Part shown: one piece after another, positions 22,221-28,704 of the stretch
Layout of the letters: the number at the start of each line of letters is the position of its first letter
How positions within the stretch are numbered: the stretch's first letter is position 1
IMG/VR virus record: IMGVR_UViG_3300027823_000011
Location: 1-29,149 of that record
Length of the DNA stretch: 29,149 bases
Direction: 5' to 3' (one strand)
Source: a virus
Translations under genes and position numbers: made by a program
Notes under the pieces: generated by a model
The model's database searches: none
What the model saw: the letters and a program-made list of their open reading frames with translations, nothing else
Told to the model about the DNA's origin: nothing

Positions 22221-22758
22221 ACCCAAATCCCATATATAAATTTCTCGTACTAGGGCGATCGCCTCGCTGTTCAGCTTCCCGTCTAACTCTAGATCGCCAA
22301 TAGCCTTCAAGTTCGCTTAATTCCTGCAAGGTGAAATTCTCTACTTCACGATTGCCGATCTTATAGCGTTGTACGGCTCCGCCTTCTAGCTTGGCTGTAA
22401 TTGTAGCCTGAATTGCTGCCAATGTTTTCTCAGCGTAGCTAGAACCGTCATAAGGTACTAACGTGGTTTGGAGGTTTGGCTTTACTTCTATCTGTCCGTT
22501 ACCGATATTTATGCGACTTCCGACCTTGCTAACATAAGCTTGAAAATACATCACGCCAGAAATTAAAGCTAACGACTGGGCAGTAGTGATCGTGGTTTCG
22601 TAGCTTGAGGCATTAGCTGAAGCTGTTAAATCCAAAATCGAACTACCCCGAAGGGAATAGTTAAGCGTATATTCTGGACTCGAATACTCGGAGAATCGAT
22701 CAAGCCAAGATATTGAATCGCCACTGGTAATTATTCTGGGTATGGCTAATAGGATCAC
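22204..22758 (-). CDS. Head-tail connector protein with gpW-like C-terminus
   Basis: The 184-residue protein starts at GTG 22758 with AGGA eight bases upstream. The N-terminal half (SGDSISWLDRFSEYSSPEYTLNYSLRG and a YFQAYVSKVGSRINIGNGQIEV segment) is a beta domain found in phage proteins of this position. The C-terminal half (YAEKTLAAIQATITAKLEGG, YKIGNREVENFTLQELSELEGYWRSRVRRE) is gpW-like: a helix, a 'YxIxxR' turn and a second helix. Such proteins sit between terminase and portal genes in lambda-like phages and help complete the head. It is the first gene of the head operon downstream of the + strand cassette. Confidence 0.75.
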   Translation of the reverse strand: MILLAIPRIITSGDSISWLDRFSEYSSPEYTLNYSLRGSSILDLTASANASSYETTITTAQSLALISGVMYFQAYVSKVGSRINIGNGQIEVKPNLQTTLVPYDGSSYAEKTLAAIQATITAKLEGGAVQRYKIGNREVENFTLQELSELEGYWRSRVRREAEQRGDRPSTRNLYMGFGYERLF

Positions 22759-22853
22759 AAGTTTATTCCTTGTCTAAGGATTTGTTCATCGTAGCATTAG
22801 TCTAATCTGAGCTTATCAACAGATCCTAGATTGATGGGATTAGGACTAAAAAT

Positions 22854-22859
22854 ATTATA
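22854..22859 (-). promoter_or_regulatory. Possible -10 element for the head operon
   Basis: The minus strand has TATAAT inside a TATATATAATATT run, about 100 bases before the GTG at 22758. A weak -35 (TGTCAA, complement of the + strand TTGACA) lies further upstream. The head operon needs a promoter here if the cassette terminator or opposing transcription blocks read-through. AT-rich sequence alone could give this match. Confidence 0.3.
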
Positions 22860-22881
22860 TATAAAATCTTTGATTAATAGC

Positions 22882-22910
22882 TTGACATAATCTAAGATAG
22901 GTAGTAAATT
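22882..22910 (+). promoter_or_regulatory. Sigma-70-type promoter for the + strand cassette
   Basis: TTGACA at 22882-22887 is a perfect -35 element. After a 17-base spacer, TAAATT (22905-22910) is a four-of-six -10. It lies upstream of the first leader copy and the ATG at 22984. Together with the terminator at 24168 it makes the cassette a self-contained transcription unit. Confidence 0.6.
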
Positions 22911-22928
22911 AAAGGGGTGGCAAGGGTA

Positions 22929-22983
22929 AAGCGCAACTAACCCAAGCCACAAAGTCAAACTAACTAAATTAAGGATAACTCAA
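22929..22983 (+). repeat. 55-nt 5' leader, copy 1
   Basis: The sequence from aagcgcaactaacccaagcc to aaggataactcaa directly precedes the ATG at 22984. It matches 23230-23284 at 53 of 55 positions and includes an AAGGA ribosome site. No strong hairpin is seen. The TAAC and TAACT steps could be a protein-binding pattern. Confidence 0.9.
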
Positions 22984-23229
22984 ATGACTAATTTAATTGC
23001 CATTGGTGAATATATTCAGATTTCACAAGATGAGGAGGCAAAGGTGGATGGCTATGAATTTGCCGATAAGCTTTTAGGAGGATACGCCTATCATTCCGTA
23101 GTTTTGATTGAAGGAGTTTGGATGATGCCACACCCAACGGATGATACAGGTGGTTATATTAAAGCCCCCAAAGATATAAAAATTACAGAATCAGCAGACT
23201 ATTCCAAAGTAAGGAAAATTCGTAAATAG
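22984..23229 (+). CDS. Cassette gene 1, hypothetical protein of 81 aa
   Basis: The product (MTNLIAIGEYIQISQDEEA at the start) reads as a small mixed alpha/beta protein with aromatic residues (YAYHSVVLIEGVWMMPHP) and a basic end (VRKIRK). No family is recognised and no membrane segment is present. It is the first gene after the cassette promoter. It is flanked by the two leader copies, so recombination between them would delete exactly this gene. Confidence 0.6.
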   Translation: MTNLIAIGEYIQISQDEEAKVDGYEFADKLLGGYAYHSVVLIEGVWMMPHPTDDTGGYIKAPKDIKITESADYSKVRKIRK

Positions 23230-23284
23230 AAGCGCAACTAACCCAAGCCACAAGGTCAAACTAACTAAATTAAGGATAAATCAA
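23230..23284 (+). repeat. 55-nt 5' leader, copy 2
   Basis: Second copy of the leader (see 22929-22983), ending at the ATG of the 141-residue gene at 23285. The two differences are a/g in the cacaa(a/g)gtc part and c/a in aaggataa(c/a)tcaa. Confidence 0.9.
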
Positions 23285-23710
23285 ATGGCTATCAGAAGAA
23301 ACAAAGAAACTATCAATTCGGCAACGTTTTGGAAAGAAAACCCCTTTGAGGTCGATTTACCAAACTCGGCAAATACTGGATTTAATATAATTGCTTTACC
23401 CTATCTTGAGCAGGATCAAGATGGAAATATGATTTTAATTGATGGTTACGTCAAAGTCCAATCTTGGACTATTCAAGACATACCAACAATCTTGGATGAC
23501 CAAGGGCTTTTAATGAAAGAGCTAAACAGTAAGGTTTACTTTGATATTCCAGTAGGACATAAATGGTTCGAGGAACTTAGTAAAAATACCCCAGACAAAG
23601 ACTGGATTACTGTCCAAATTGACGGCGTACAATGGCAGAGTTTCGGGTTTGCTCCATCAGGTTTATACAGTGATCAAGCTGTCAGTGCTTTGAAACTTGG
23701 AGGTATTTAA
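23285..23710 (+). CDS. Cassette gene 2, hypothetical protein of 141 aa
   Basis: The start is MAIRRNKETINSATFWKENP. The rest alternates strands and turns (NTGFNIIALPYLEQDQ, YVKVQSWTIQDIPTIL, KVYFDIPVGHKWFEEL) with acidic loops, and ends WQSFGFAPSGLYSDQAV. It looks like a soluble globular protein and is not recognised. Its stop shares one base with the next start (TAATG), so it is probably co-translated with the ribbon-helix-helix-like gene. Confidence 0.6.
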   Translation: MAIRRNKETINSATFWKENPFEVDLPNSANTGFNIIALPYLEQDQDGNMILIDGYVKVQSWTIQDIPTILDDQGLLMKELNSKVYFDIPVGHKWFEELSKNTPDKDWITVQIDGVQWQSFGFAPSGLYSDQAVSALKLGGI

Positions 23711-23982
23711 TGCCTAGAGGTGGCGATCGCATTGGGAGCGGCAGGAAAAAGCTCCCAGAGTGTGACAAGAGGATAAAAACCTCAATCACGCTTGATGCTG
23801 AAACCCTTGCATGGGTAAAAAAGCTAGGTAGTAGCCCAACAATTAACAGGGCTTTGGATATATCCCATAGGCTTGTAGAAAATGCAATATTGTTGCAGAC
23901 TTTGGATGCGATCGCTCTTACCCGTGGAATAGCGATCGGTGAGTTGGTTGAAGAATTATTGATTGAAGCCGTCACAGGATAA
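23710..23982 (+). CDS. Small ribbon-helix-helix-like DNA-binding protein
   Basis: The protein has 90 residues. The N-terminus GGDRIGSGRKK is the basic 'GGxRxGxGRKP' tail common in small phage and cyanobacterial DNA-binding proteins. It is followed by RIKTSITLDAETLAWVKKLG (a strand then helix, as in a ribbon-helix-helix) and helices to the end (HRLVENAILLQTLDAIALTR, GELVEELLIEAV). It would be expected to dimerise on DNA; regulating its own cassette through the duplicated leader is a natural guess but is not shown. A HIP1 site lies inside codons 5-8. Confidence 0.6.
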   Translation: MPRGGDRIGSGRKKLPECDKRIKTSITLDAETLAWVKKLGSSPTINRALDISHRLVENAILLQTLDAIALTRGIAIGELVEELLIEAVTG

Positions 23983-23994
23983 GGAGGAAAACCT

Positions 23995-24162
23995 ATGAAA
24001 AACAAATTAATGTACCGAGTCTACTGGGAGCATAAGATCACGAGAGTCCAAGGGCATGGTAAATGGTTCCAAAGCAGAGAACTCATTCAATCATGGGTAA
24101 ACGGCTTAAATGCCAAAGATAATGACTGCATCCATTACGTTGAATCTGGTACTGACAATTAA
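23995..24162 (+). CDS. Cassette gene 4, hypothetical protein of 55 aa
   Basis: An AAGGAGG seven bases before the ATG is the best ribosome site in the cassette, which argues that this short frame is translated. The product (MKNKLMYRVYWEHKITRVQ, then GHGKWFQSRELIQSWVNGLN and a short acidic end) has a strand-turn-helix plan and is basic in its first half. No family is recognised. It is the last gene before the terminator; the stop lies five bases before the hairpin. Confidence 0.65.
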   Translation: MKNKLMYRVYWEHKITRVQGHGKWFQSRELIQSWVNGLNAKDNDCIHYVESGTDN

Positions 24163-24167
24163 ATCCT

Positions 24168-24196
24168 AGCCCTAAGTTAACCGCTTAGGGCTTTTT
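24168..24196 (+). terminator. Rho-independent terminator of the + strand cassette
   Basis: AGCCCTAAG (24168-24176) pairs with CTTAGGGCT (24184-24192) across a 7-base loop and is followed by TTTTT (24192-24196). It lies just after the last cassette gene and reaches the end of the convergent terminase gene. In the other direction it lacks a T run, so it should stop mainly + strand transcription. Confidence 0.9.
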
Positions 24197-25991
24197 ATTC
24201 GCTCTCTAGCGATTTGTTTATTCTAGCTTCTTCTTTGTCCCAGTCCCAAGCTTTTAGGTTAATCCCGATCGTATAGGCTGCGGCGAGATTGTATTTTTCG
24301 CAATCTAAAACCTCGTTTCGGCGCTTGGGCAGAACCCGCCAATATTCTTTAGTAATCCCGTTTTTAGCTATTTCAGTCACAAATTTTTCCGAGGTTAGCT
24401 CACTGTAATATTGATCTGCTATGCCAATGGGGAAATGGTAATAGCCGCGCTGATCCTCCCGTTCTAAGCCTAATCTACCATAGATCGTAGCTGTAGCAGT
24501 ATCTGAGCCAACCAGATAAAGCCTGATTGATTGGGGAAACGATCGCCCCTTATAATCAAAATCCTGCGTAGACGGACGGCTAACTATTGGCTTATTTTTG
24601 GTTGACGATCCTTTAATGGGAATTACACCCCGACGGGCATTATTACGGCAATAGTTATAAACTTCATTTTTGCTGTTGCCATCGCCAGAATCGATCGCCA
24701 TCCTGCGGATTTTGAGTTTAGCCCCTGAATGATGGTCAAATTCCATATCAAGAAAAGTATCTAATTGCTCCCAAGGCTCTTTAGTAAAAATATCACCCCA
24801 CAATTCTTGGTAATAGATTAACCACGATTTCTCATCTCTACCCCATGCTCTAATTACTAGTGCTAGGCGATCGTGTTGTACGTCTACACCAGCCGTTAAG
24901 ATTAAGCCACCCTTGGGTACAGTCAGGATTTTATAGGGTTCGGCTCTAGCCTGTAATTTGGCATAGTCTAATTCTTTGCCAGTCACCTCTTCATAGGGTT
25001 CACCTAAAGAAGTGTTTACCCATGTTTTGAAGCTTTCAGGGTTATCTTTGCATTCCAAAAAGTTTACGACTATATCGCCGAAAGTTCTCCAAGGTGAATA
25101 AGCTTCCCATATATGAAATCCTGCTCTATTGGTAAATTTTGCTGTAGGAATCCATACCCCATCCCTGAGCATTTCGGTTTTATGTGTATTTCTGATTATG
25201 CCTTTACAATTTGGGCATTCGTACCAAGCGTGTTGGGGAGAGTCTTCATCCCATTTAATATTTGTCCAATACAGTATTTGAGGCATACGGCAATGTGGAC
25301 AGGGTACATTGTAATATCTTTTGTCACTACGCTTAAAAGCTTCGGCAATTTTACTTTTACCTTCATTGCCAGGAGTCGAGAATCTGCCAATTTTGCGATC
25401 AGGAAAATTATTAGCTCTCCTAATAATTAAACGTGATGAGTCCCCTTCAGAGCCTGACGTACTCATTCTGTCCTCTTCATCAATCAAAATTACCTTGCAA
25501 GATCTTGACGATACTGATGATGGGGAATTTGCTCCAATAATATTAAGATTCCCGCCAACAAAAGATTTATGCAAAAGTGTATTTTGGGAATCTCTGGTTT
25601 TTATCGAAACTATATCGCTCAGTGATGGGCAATCTCTCAGCATTTTAGCTATGCGATCGCGGCTAAAAGTTTCAGCCATATCAACAGTTGGCTGCGCTAC
25701 AAGAATTGGGCAAGGGGCTTCAAGAATATAATATAAAATTACATTTTCAAGACAAGAAGTTTTCCCGACCTGCGTACTGGACATAAAATCAACTTCTTCC
25801 ACGCTTGGATCGCTAAAGCAATCCATTATTTCCTTAAGATAAGGAGTTCTAGAAGTTCTCCATCGCCCTGGTTCTGAAGAGGCTTCTGTCGATAATACTC
25901 GATGGTGATCCGCGTTTTCAGAAACCGATAATTTAAGCCTCGGAGTCAATAAGGTCAGAGTCTGCTTCGCTATTTCCCACGCTGTCTGCAA
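24195..25991 (-). CDS. Terminase large subunit (lambda gpA-like)
   Basis: The 598-residue protein has the gpA-type ATPase and nuclease. SSTQVGKTS (71-79) is the P-loop, VILIDEED (167-174) is Walker B, RFSTPGNEGKS is the coupling segment, and two pairs CPHC (231-234) and CPNC (259-262) form a zinc-ribbon-like insert. AGVDVQHDRL (D370) and AIDSGDGNS (D434) carry nuclease acidic residues. With the portal and small subunit it cuts and packages DNA. The start is TTG at 25991: GGAG eight bases upstream fits it, and the frame is closed further upstream by a TAG. It overlaps the small-subunit gene by 59 bases. Confidence 0.95.
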   Translation of the reverse strand: MQTAWEIAKQTLTLLTPRLKLSVSENADHHRVLSTEASSEPGRWRTSRTPYLKEIMDCFSDPSVEEVDFMSSTQVGKTSCLENVILYYILEAPCPILVAQPTVDMAETFSRDRIAKMLRDCPSLSDIVSIKTRDSQNTLLHKSFVGGNLNIIGANSPSSVSSRSCKVILIDEEDRMSTSGSEGDSSRLIIRRANNFPDRKIGRFSTPGNEGKSKIAEAFKRSDKRYYNVPCPHCRMPQILYWTNIKWDEDSPQHAWYECPNCKGIIRNTHKTEMLRDGVWIPTAKFTNRAGFHIWEAYSPWRTFGDIVVNFLECKDNPESFKTWVNTSLGEPYEEVTGKELDYAKLQARAEPYKILTVPKGGLILTAGVDVQHDRLALVIRAWGRDEKSWLIYYQELWGDIFTKEPWEQLDTFLDMEFDHHSGAKLKIRRMAIDSGDGNSKNEVYNYCRNNARRGVIPIKGSSTKNKPIVSRPSTQDFDYKGRSFPQSIRLYLVGSDTATATIYGRLGLEREDQRGYYHFPIGIADQYYSELTSEKFVTEIAKNGITKEYWRVLPKRRNEVLDCEKYNLAAAYTIGINLKAWDWDKEEARINKSLESE

Positions 25992-26457
25992 AATTATCGC
26001 TCCCTAGTTCTGAAGATACTTCTTGGATTTCTTGGTCTAGCAGTCCTTTAACGGTTTGATAATTAGTTTGCTCTAACAATCTATAAGCCATTTTTGCGGG
26101 TATAACCGATAGTTTAAGCTTGATTGCCATTATAACTTTTGCCCATACCATCCCCACTTCTGAGGCTAAAACTAATGTCCCCTCTTTCTCGTCATTTGCT
26201 AATTTCTCTTTACGGTATTGTTCCCACCTTAGAGCGATATTTGCGGCTGTAAGCTCATCATCAGAGTTATTATTTCTTGATTCGATCAATTCCTCGATCC
26301 GCTTATCTTTATGCGCTAAAATTGCTTTTATAATATCCCCTATTTCTGCTGATTTTGGGATAATTTTCTGAGATTGCCACTGGCTTATAGTTCTTATAGG
26401 TACGTCCGTTTTTTTGTGTATCTCAGTTGGGGTAAGGTTCTTTTTAACTTCTGTCAC
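25933..26457 (-). CDS. Terminase small subunit (Nu1-like)
   Basis: The 174-residue protein starts at GTG 26457. Residues 9-34 (TPTEIHKKTDVPIRTISQWQ) are a winged-helix-type helix-turn-helix that would bind the packaging site. Residues about 76-130 (LRWEQYRKEKLANDEKEGTLV, then WAKVIMAIKLKLSVIPAKMA) match the Nu1-like C-terminal assembly region, whose 'KREGELV..V..A' core is widespread. The end is acidic (SEADSDLIDSEA). It lies directly before the large subunit. Its 5' end is seven bases from the divergent DUF2460 gene, so any promoter lies inside that gene's coding region. Confidence 0.85.
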   Translation of the reverse strand: MTEVKKNLTPTEIHKKTDVPIRTISQWQSQKIIPKSAEIGDIIKAILAHKDKRIEELIESRNNNSDDELTAANIALRWEQYRKEKLANDEKEGTLVLASEVGMVWAKVIMAIKLKLSVIPAKMAYRLLEQTNYQTVKGLLDQEIQEVSSELGSDNFADSVGNSEADSDLIDSEA

Positions 26458-26464
26458 TACTACT

Positions 26465-27442
26465 ATGCCTCTACCGTCTTATATTAGCGATCGCTTAAAC
26501 ACTGAGAATTTATCAATAATTTACGATACGGTAGGATCGCCCGTTGGATTTGATACGACCATAATAACCCTTGATAATGGCTATCAATACGCTTTCGACA
26601 GGTACGATCAACCGAGGGCTAGGTTTAATATAGGCGATCGCATCTATAAAAAAGCAGAATGGGAATATTTGAAAAACTTTTTTTATAATGTGCGTGGTAG
26701 TGCGATCGCGTTTAGGTATAAAAATTGGGGAGATTATCAGGGCATTAATCAGGCGATCGCGATCGGGAATGGCATAAAAACAGTTTTTCAATTAGTCAAG
26801 AATTATGATGGTTATCAAAAAATCATTGAGAAGCCAATCAATGTAACAGTTTTTATTGATGGCATTTTAGTTACTTCTGGACTAACAATCTTTCCTGAAT
26901 CTGGAATTATTGCTTTTGCGATCGCTCCAATTACAGCAGCCGTTATTACCGCAAGTTTTGAATTTGACCTAAAAGTTAGATTTGAAAGTGATAGCCTAAG
27001 TGGCAGATTGGAAGCTGCTAGAACTTTTGATAAGGAAGAATTTATTTCTGTTCCGACGGTGGCGATCGTGGAGTTGCGATCGCCTTTTGCTGTGTATTTC
27101 TTAAATGAAGAGGATATACCTACTCTTGGACAATGCTTAGTTTTATACAACATCGCGGTCAATTACACTAGCTACTATTCTTATCTGGGCGTACAGCAAC
27201 CTACAGGAACTTTTACGATGAATTTTATCGATATTCTAGGCAAGATAAATGAAATTGATCGTATTCTTGTTGATACAACTCCTAGTCGCTTTGGGTTTGA
27301 TACGATTAGAGTAATTGCCGATAGCGGTAACTACTCTCAAGGGGCGCAATTTCCAGATTTGGGCGGGGCTATTGACTTCTACTTCCTGCAAATAGATTCC
27401 GTAACTATTACTACCGCTAGTGGTTTACCTGATATTTGTTAG
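26465..27442 (+). CDS. DUF2460 family distal tail-like protein
   Basis: The start at ATG 26465 gives 325 residues; a TTG at 26414 lies inside the terminase small-subunit gene. The sequence fits DUF2460: LPSYISDRLN at the start, FDRYDQPRARFNIGDR, RGSAIAFRYKNWGDYQ (77-92), VFQLVKNYDGYQKIIEKPIN, then FEFDLKVRFESDSL (165-178). The family includes the distal tail protein of the Rhodobacter gene transfer agent, which joins tail tube and baseplate. The second half (residues about 195-325) is an extra C-terminal region ending in VTITTASGLPDIC. It lies on the strand opposite to every neighbouring virion gene, which is unusual. Confidence 0.82.
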   Translation: MPLPSYISDRLNTENLSIIYDTVGSPVGFDTTIITLDNGYQYAFDRYDQPRARFNIGDRIYKKAEWEYLKNFFYNVRGSAIAFRYKNWGDYQGINQAIAIGNGIKTVFQLVKNYDGYQKIIEKPINVTVFIDGILVTSGLTIFPESGIIAFAIAPITAAVITASFEFDLKVRFESDSLSGRLEAARTFDKEEFISVPTVAIVELRSPFAVYFLNEEDIPTLGQCLVLYNIAVNYTSYYSYLGVQQPTGTFTMNFIDILGKINEIDRILVDTTPSRFGFDTIRVIADSGNYSQGAQFPDLGGAIDFYFLQIDSVTITTASGLPDIC

Positions 27443-27476
27443 CGATCGCCTTAATACTTTTGCAGGGCGATCGCGC
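27442..27476. terminator. Hairpin made from two HIP1 sites between convergent genes
   Basis: GCGATCGCC (27442-27450) pairs with GGCGATCGC (27466-27474) around a 15-base loop and is followed by GCTTTTA. It lies between the stops of the DUF2460 gene and the lectin-like fibre gene, so it may end + strand transcription. Each arm is also a palindrome by itself, so competing folds are possible. Confidence 0.4.
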
Positions 27477-27478
27477 TT

Positions 27479-28348
27479 TTACGCTCCTATAGCTGTTGCA
27501 AAAGTGTTCATAAGGTCTTCATAGGTGTTTATTTCTGCTGTAGTCAATCCAGAGGCAAGCATGATTTCAGACATCCTTCTGGGTGATAGTAATCCTACCG
27601 CATTACTACTATTGTCAAAAACACCCCAAGCAGCTAAATCTGTAGTGGGCAGTGCCGTTCCAGTTTGAGCATTATTTGTGATAGCTGTAATTTGAGATTT
27701 GTTCCTTCTTATTTGAAAGTTTGGAGCTGACTCCCTAATAAAACTCCATCTTCCCAAAATACTTCCAGCGTAAGCGGTTGTTGATATAAAAGCACTCCCA
27801 TTCCCTGAATAGAGTTCGGTAAAATCAATTCCTGAAGACGTAAATCTTGGATATGATTGCCAATAAATAAAAGGACTACCACTATTAGAACCGAACTCAG
27901 CAATATCATTACCTGTTTCAGCAGATTCGAGTTTGTAAGAAACAGATGTTGATGTTGCAATGTGATAAGTGTCAGGCACATAATTTAATCTTGCGTGTTT
28001 ATTTGAGCCATTACCTTTTAGCCCGTTTATTGTTAAATCGCCGCTAACAAAATTGGTAAACGTGATTTGCAAATTTGTGTTTGGATGCTTCAAACAAATA
28101 TTTGAACCCGCAAAAGTTGCATTGTGAGGTCGCCATAACAAACCAATTTTAGTCCAAAGACTATTAGCTTTCAGCGCAACAATTAAATTAACAATTGCGG
28201 TTGTTTGACTAGCACTTACCGTATTCCCTGCTGTAATACTTCTGTTAATATAGTTTTGAGCATCCGCATCAATTGCTACAAAATTCCTATTAGTCCTTAA
28301 TTTTGTTAAATAACTACCCGTCTTTAATCCAGTGGTAAAAATTGCCAT
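27479..28348 (-). CDS. Tail fibre or receptor-binding-like protein with lectin-like C-terminus
   Basis: The protein has 289 residues. Residues about 45-80 (TTAIVNLIVALKANSLWTKIGLLWRP) and the NATFAGSNICLKHPNTNLQITF segment match a family of phage appendage proteins in which 'ALKANGLWxKI' precedes a concanavalin-A-like beta sandwich. The end, LSPRRMSEIMLASGLTTAEINTYEDLMNTF, matches their conserved tail. Such proteins probably bind the host surface; the receptor cannot be read. The start has AGGAGG upstream and shares a TAATG overlap with the preceding gene. Confidence 0.65.
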   Translation of the reverse strand: MAIFTTGLKTGSYLTKLRTNRNFVAIDADAQNYINRSITAGNTVSASQTTAIVNLIVALKANSLWTKIGLLWRPHNATFAGSNICLKHPNTNLQITFTNFVSGDLTINGLKGNGSNKHARLNYVPDTYHIATSTSVSYKLESAETGNDIAEFGSNSGSPFIYWQSYPRFTSSGIDFTELYSGNGSAFISTTAYAGSILGRWSFIRESAPNFQIRRNKSQITAITNNAQTGTALPTTDLAAWGVFDNSSNAVGLLSPRRMSEIMLASGLTTAEINTYEDLMNTFATAIGA

Positions 28349-28701
28349 TAACCCCTACCTCCTAGTAGTTGCACTGTAATCTTAGAGGCAGAGCTTGCTA
28401 GTCCTTGAATGGTATCGTTAGTATCACTTAGAGATAGCCCAACCATAAACTCAAGAATTATAGTTTCATTTGGAACTAAATCTTGTCTAAAAAATTGATG
28501 AGCTACTGTAGCAGTCCTTACCGCTCCACTGTTATCAGGGACATTGTAAAGAGTTGCTGTTCTTGTCACAGTGTCATTATTATGCAAAATAATAGACTTA
28601 ATAAATGTCTCGGTTGAGGCTGGATTCGCGTAGATAGAACCTGCCACTGTAGCTAGGTATTGAATGTCAGCCAACTTTACTGGATTAACTGTACTTGCCA
28701 T
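28348..28701 (-). CDS. Small virion structural protein
   Basis: The 117-residue protein has a beta-sandwich look: KLADIQYLATVAGSIYANP, then TFIKSIILHNNDTVTRTATLYNVP and a LVPNETIILEF strand, ending SKITVQLLGGRG. The pattern ('TFIKSIxLxNxDTVxRTxTLY' followed by 'LxxxExIxLE') is common in small phage baseplate or capsid-associated proteins. No precise family is assigned. AGGAGG lies nine bases before the ATG, a strong ribosome site. It sits between two appendage genes, so a baseplate or fibre-joining role is likely. Confidence 0.55.
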   Translation of the reverse strand: MASTVNPVKLADIQYLATVAGSIYANPASTETFIKSIILHNNDTVTRTATLYNVPDNSGAVRTATVAHQFFRQDLVPNETIILEFMVGLSLSDTNDTIQGLASSASKITVQLLGGRG

Positions 28702-28704
28702 AAT

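Noticed and set aside
22221-22310. Longer portal start at TTG 22310
   Set aside because: It would lie inside the gpW-like gene, has no ribosome site, and adds residues outside the family.
26414-26464. TTG start for the DUF2460 gene
   Set aside because: It lies inside the terminase small-subunit gene, while the family N-terminus begins at the ATG 26465.
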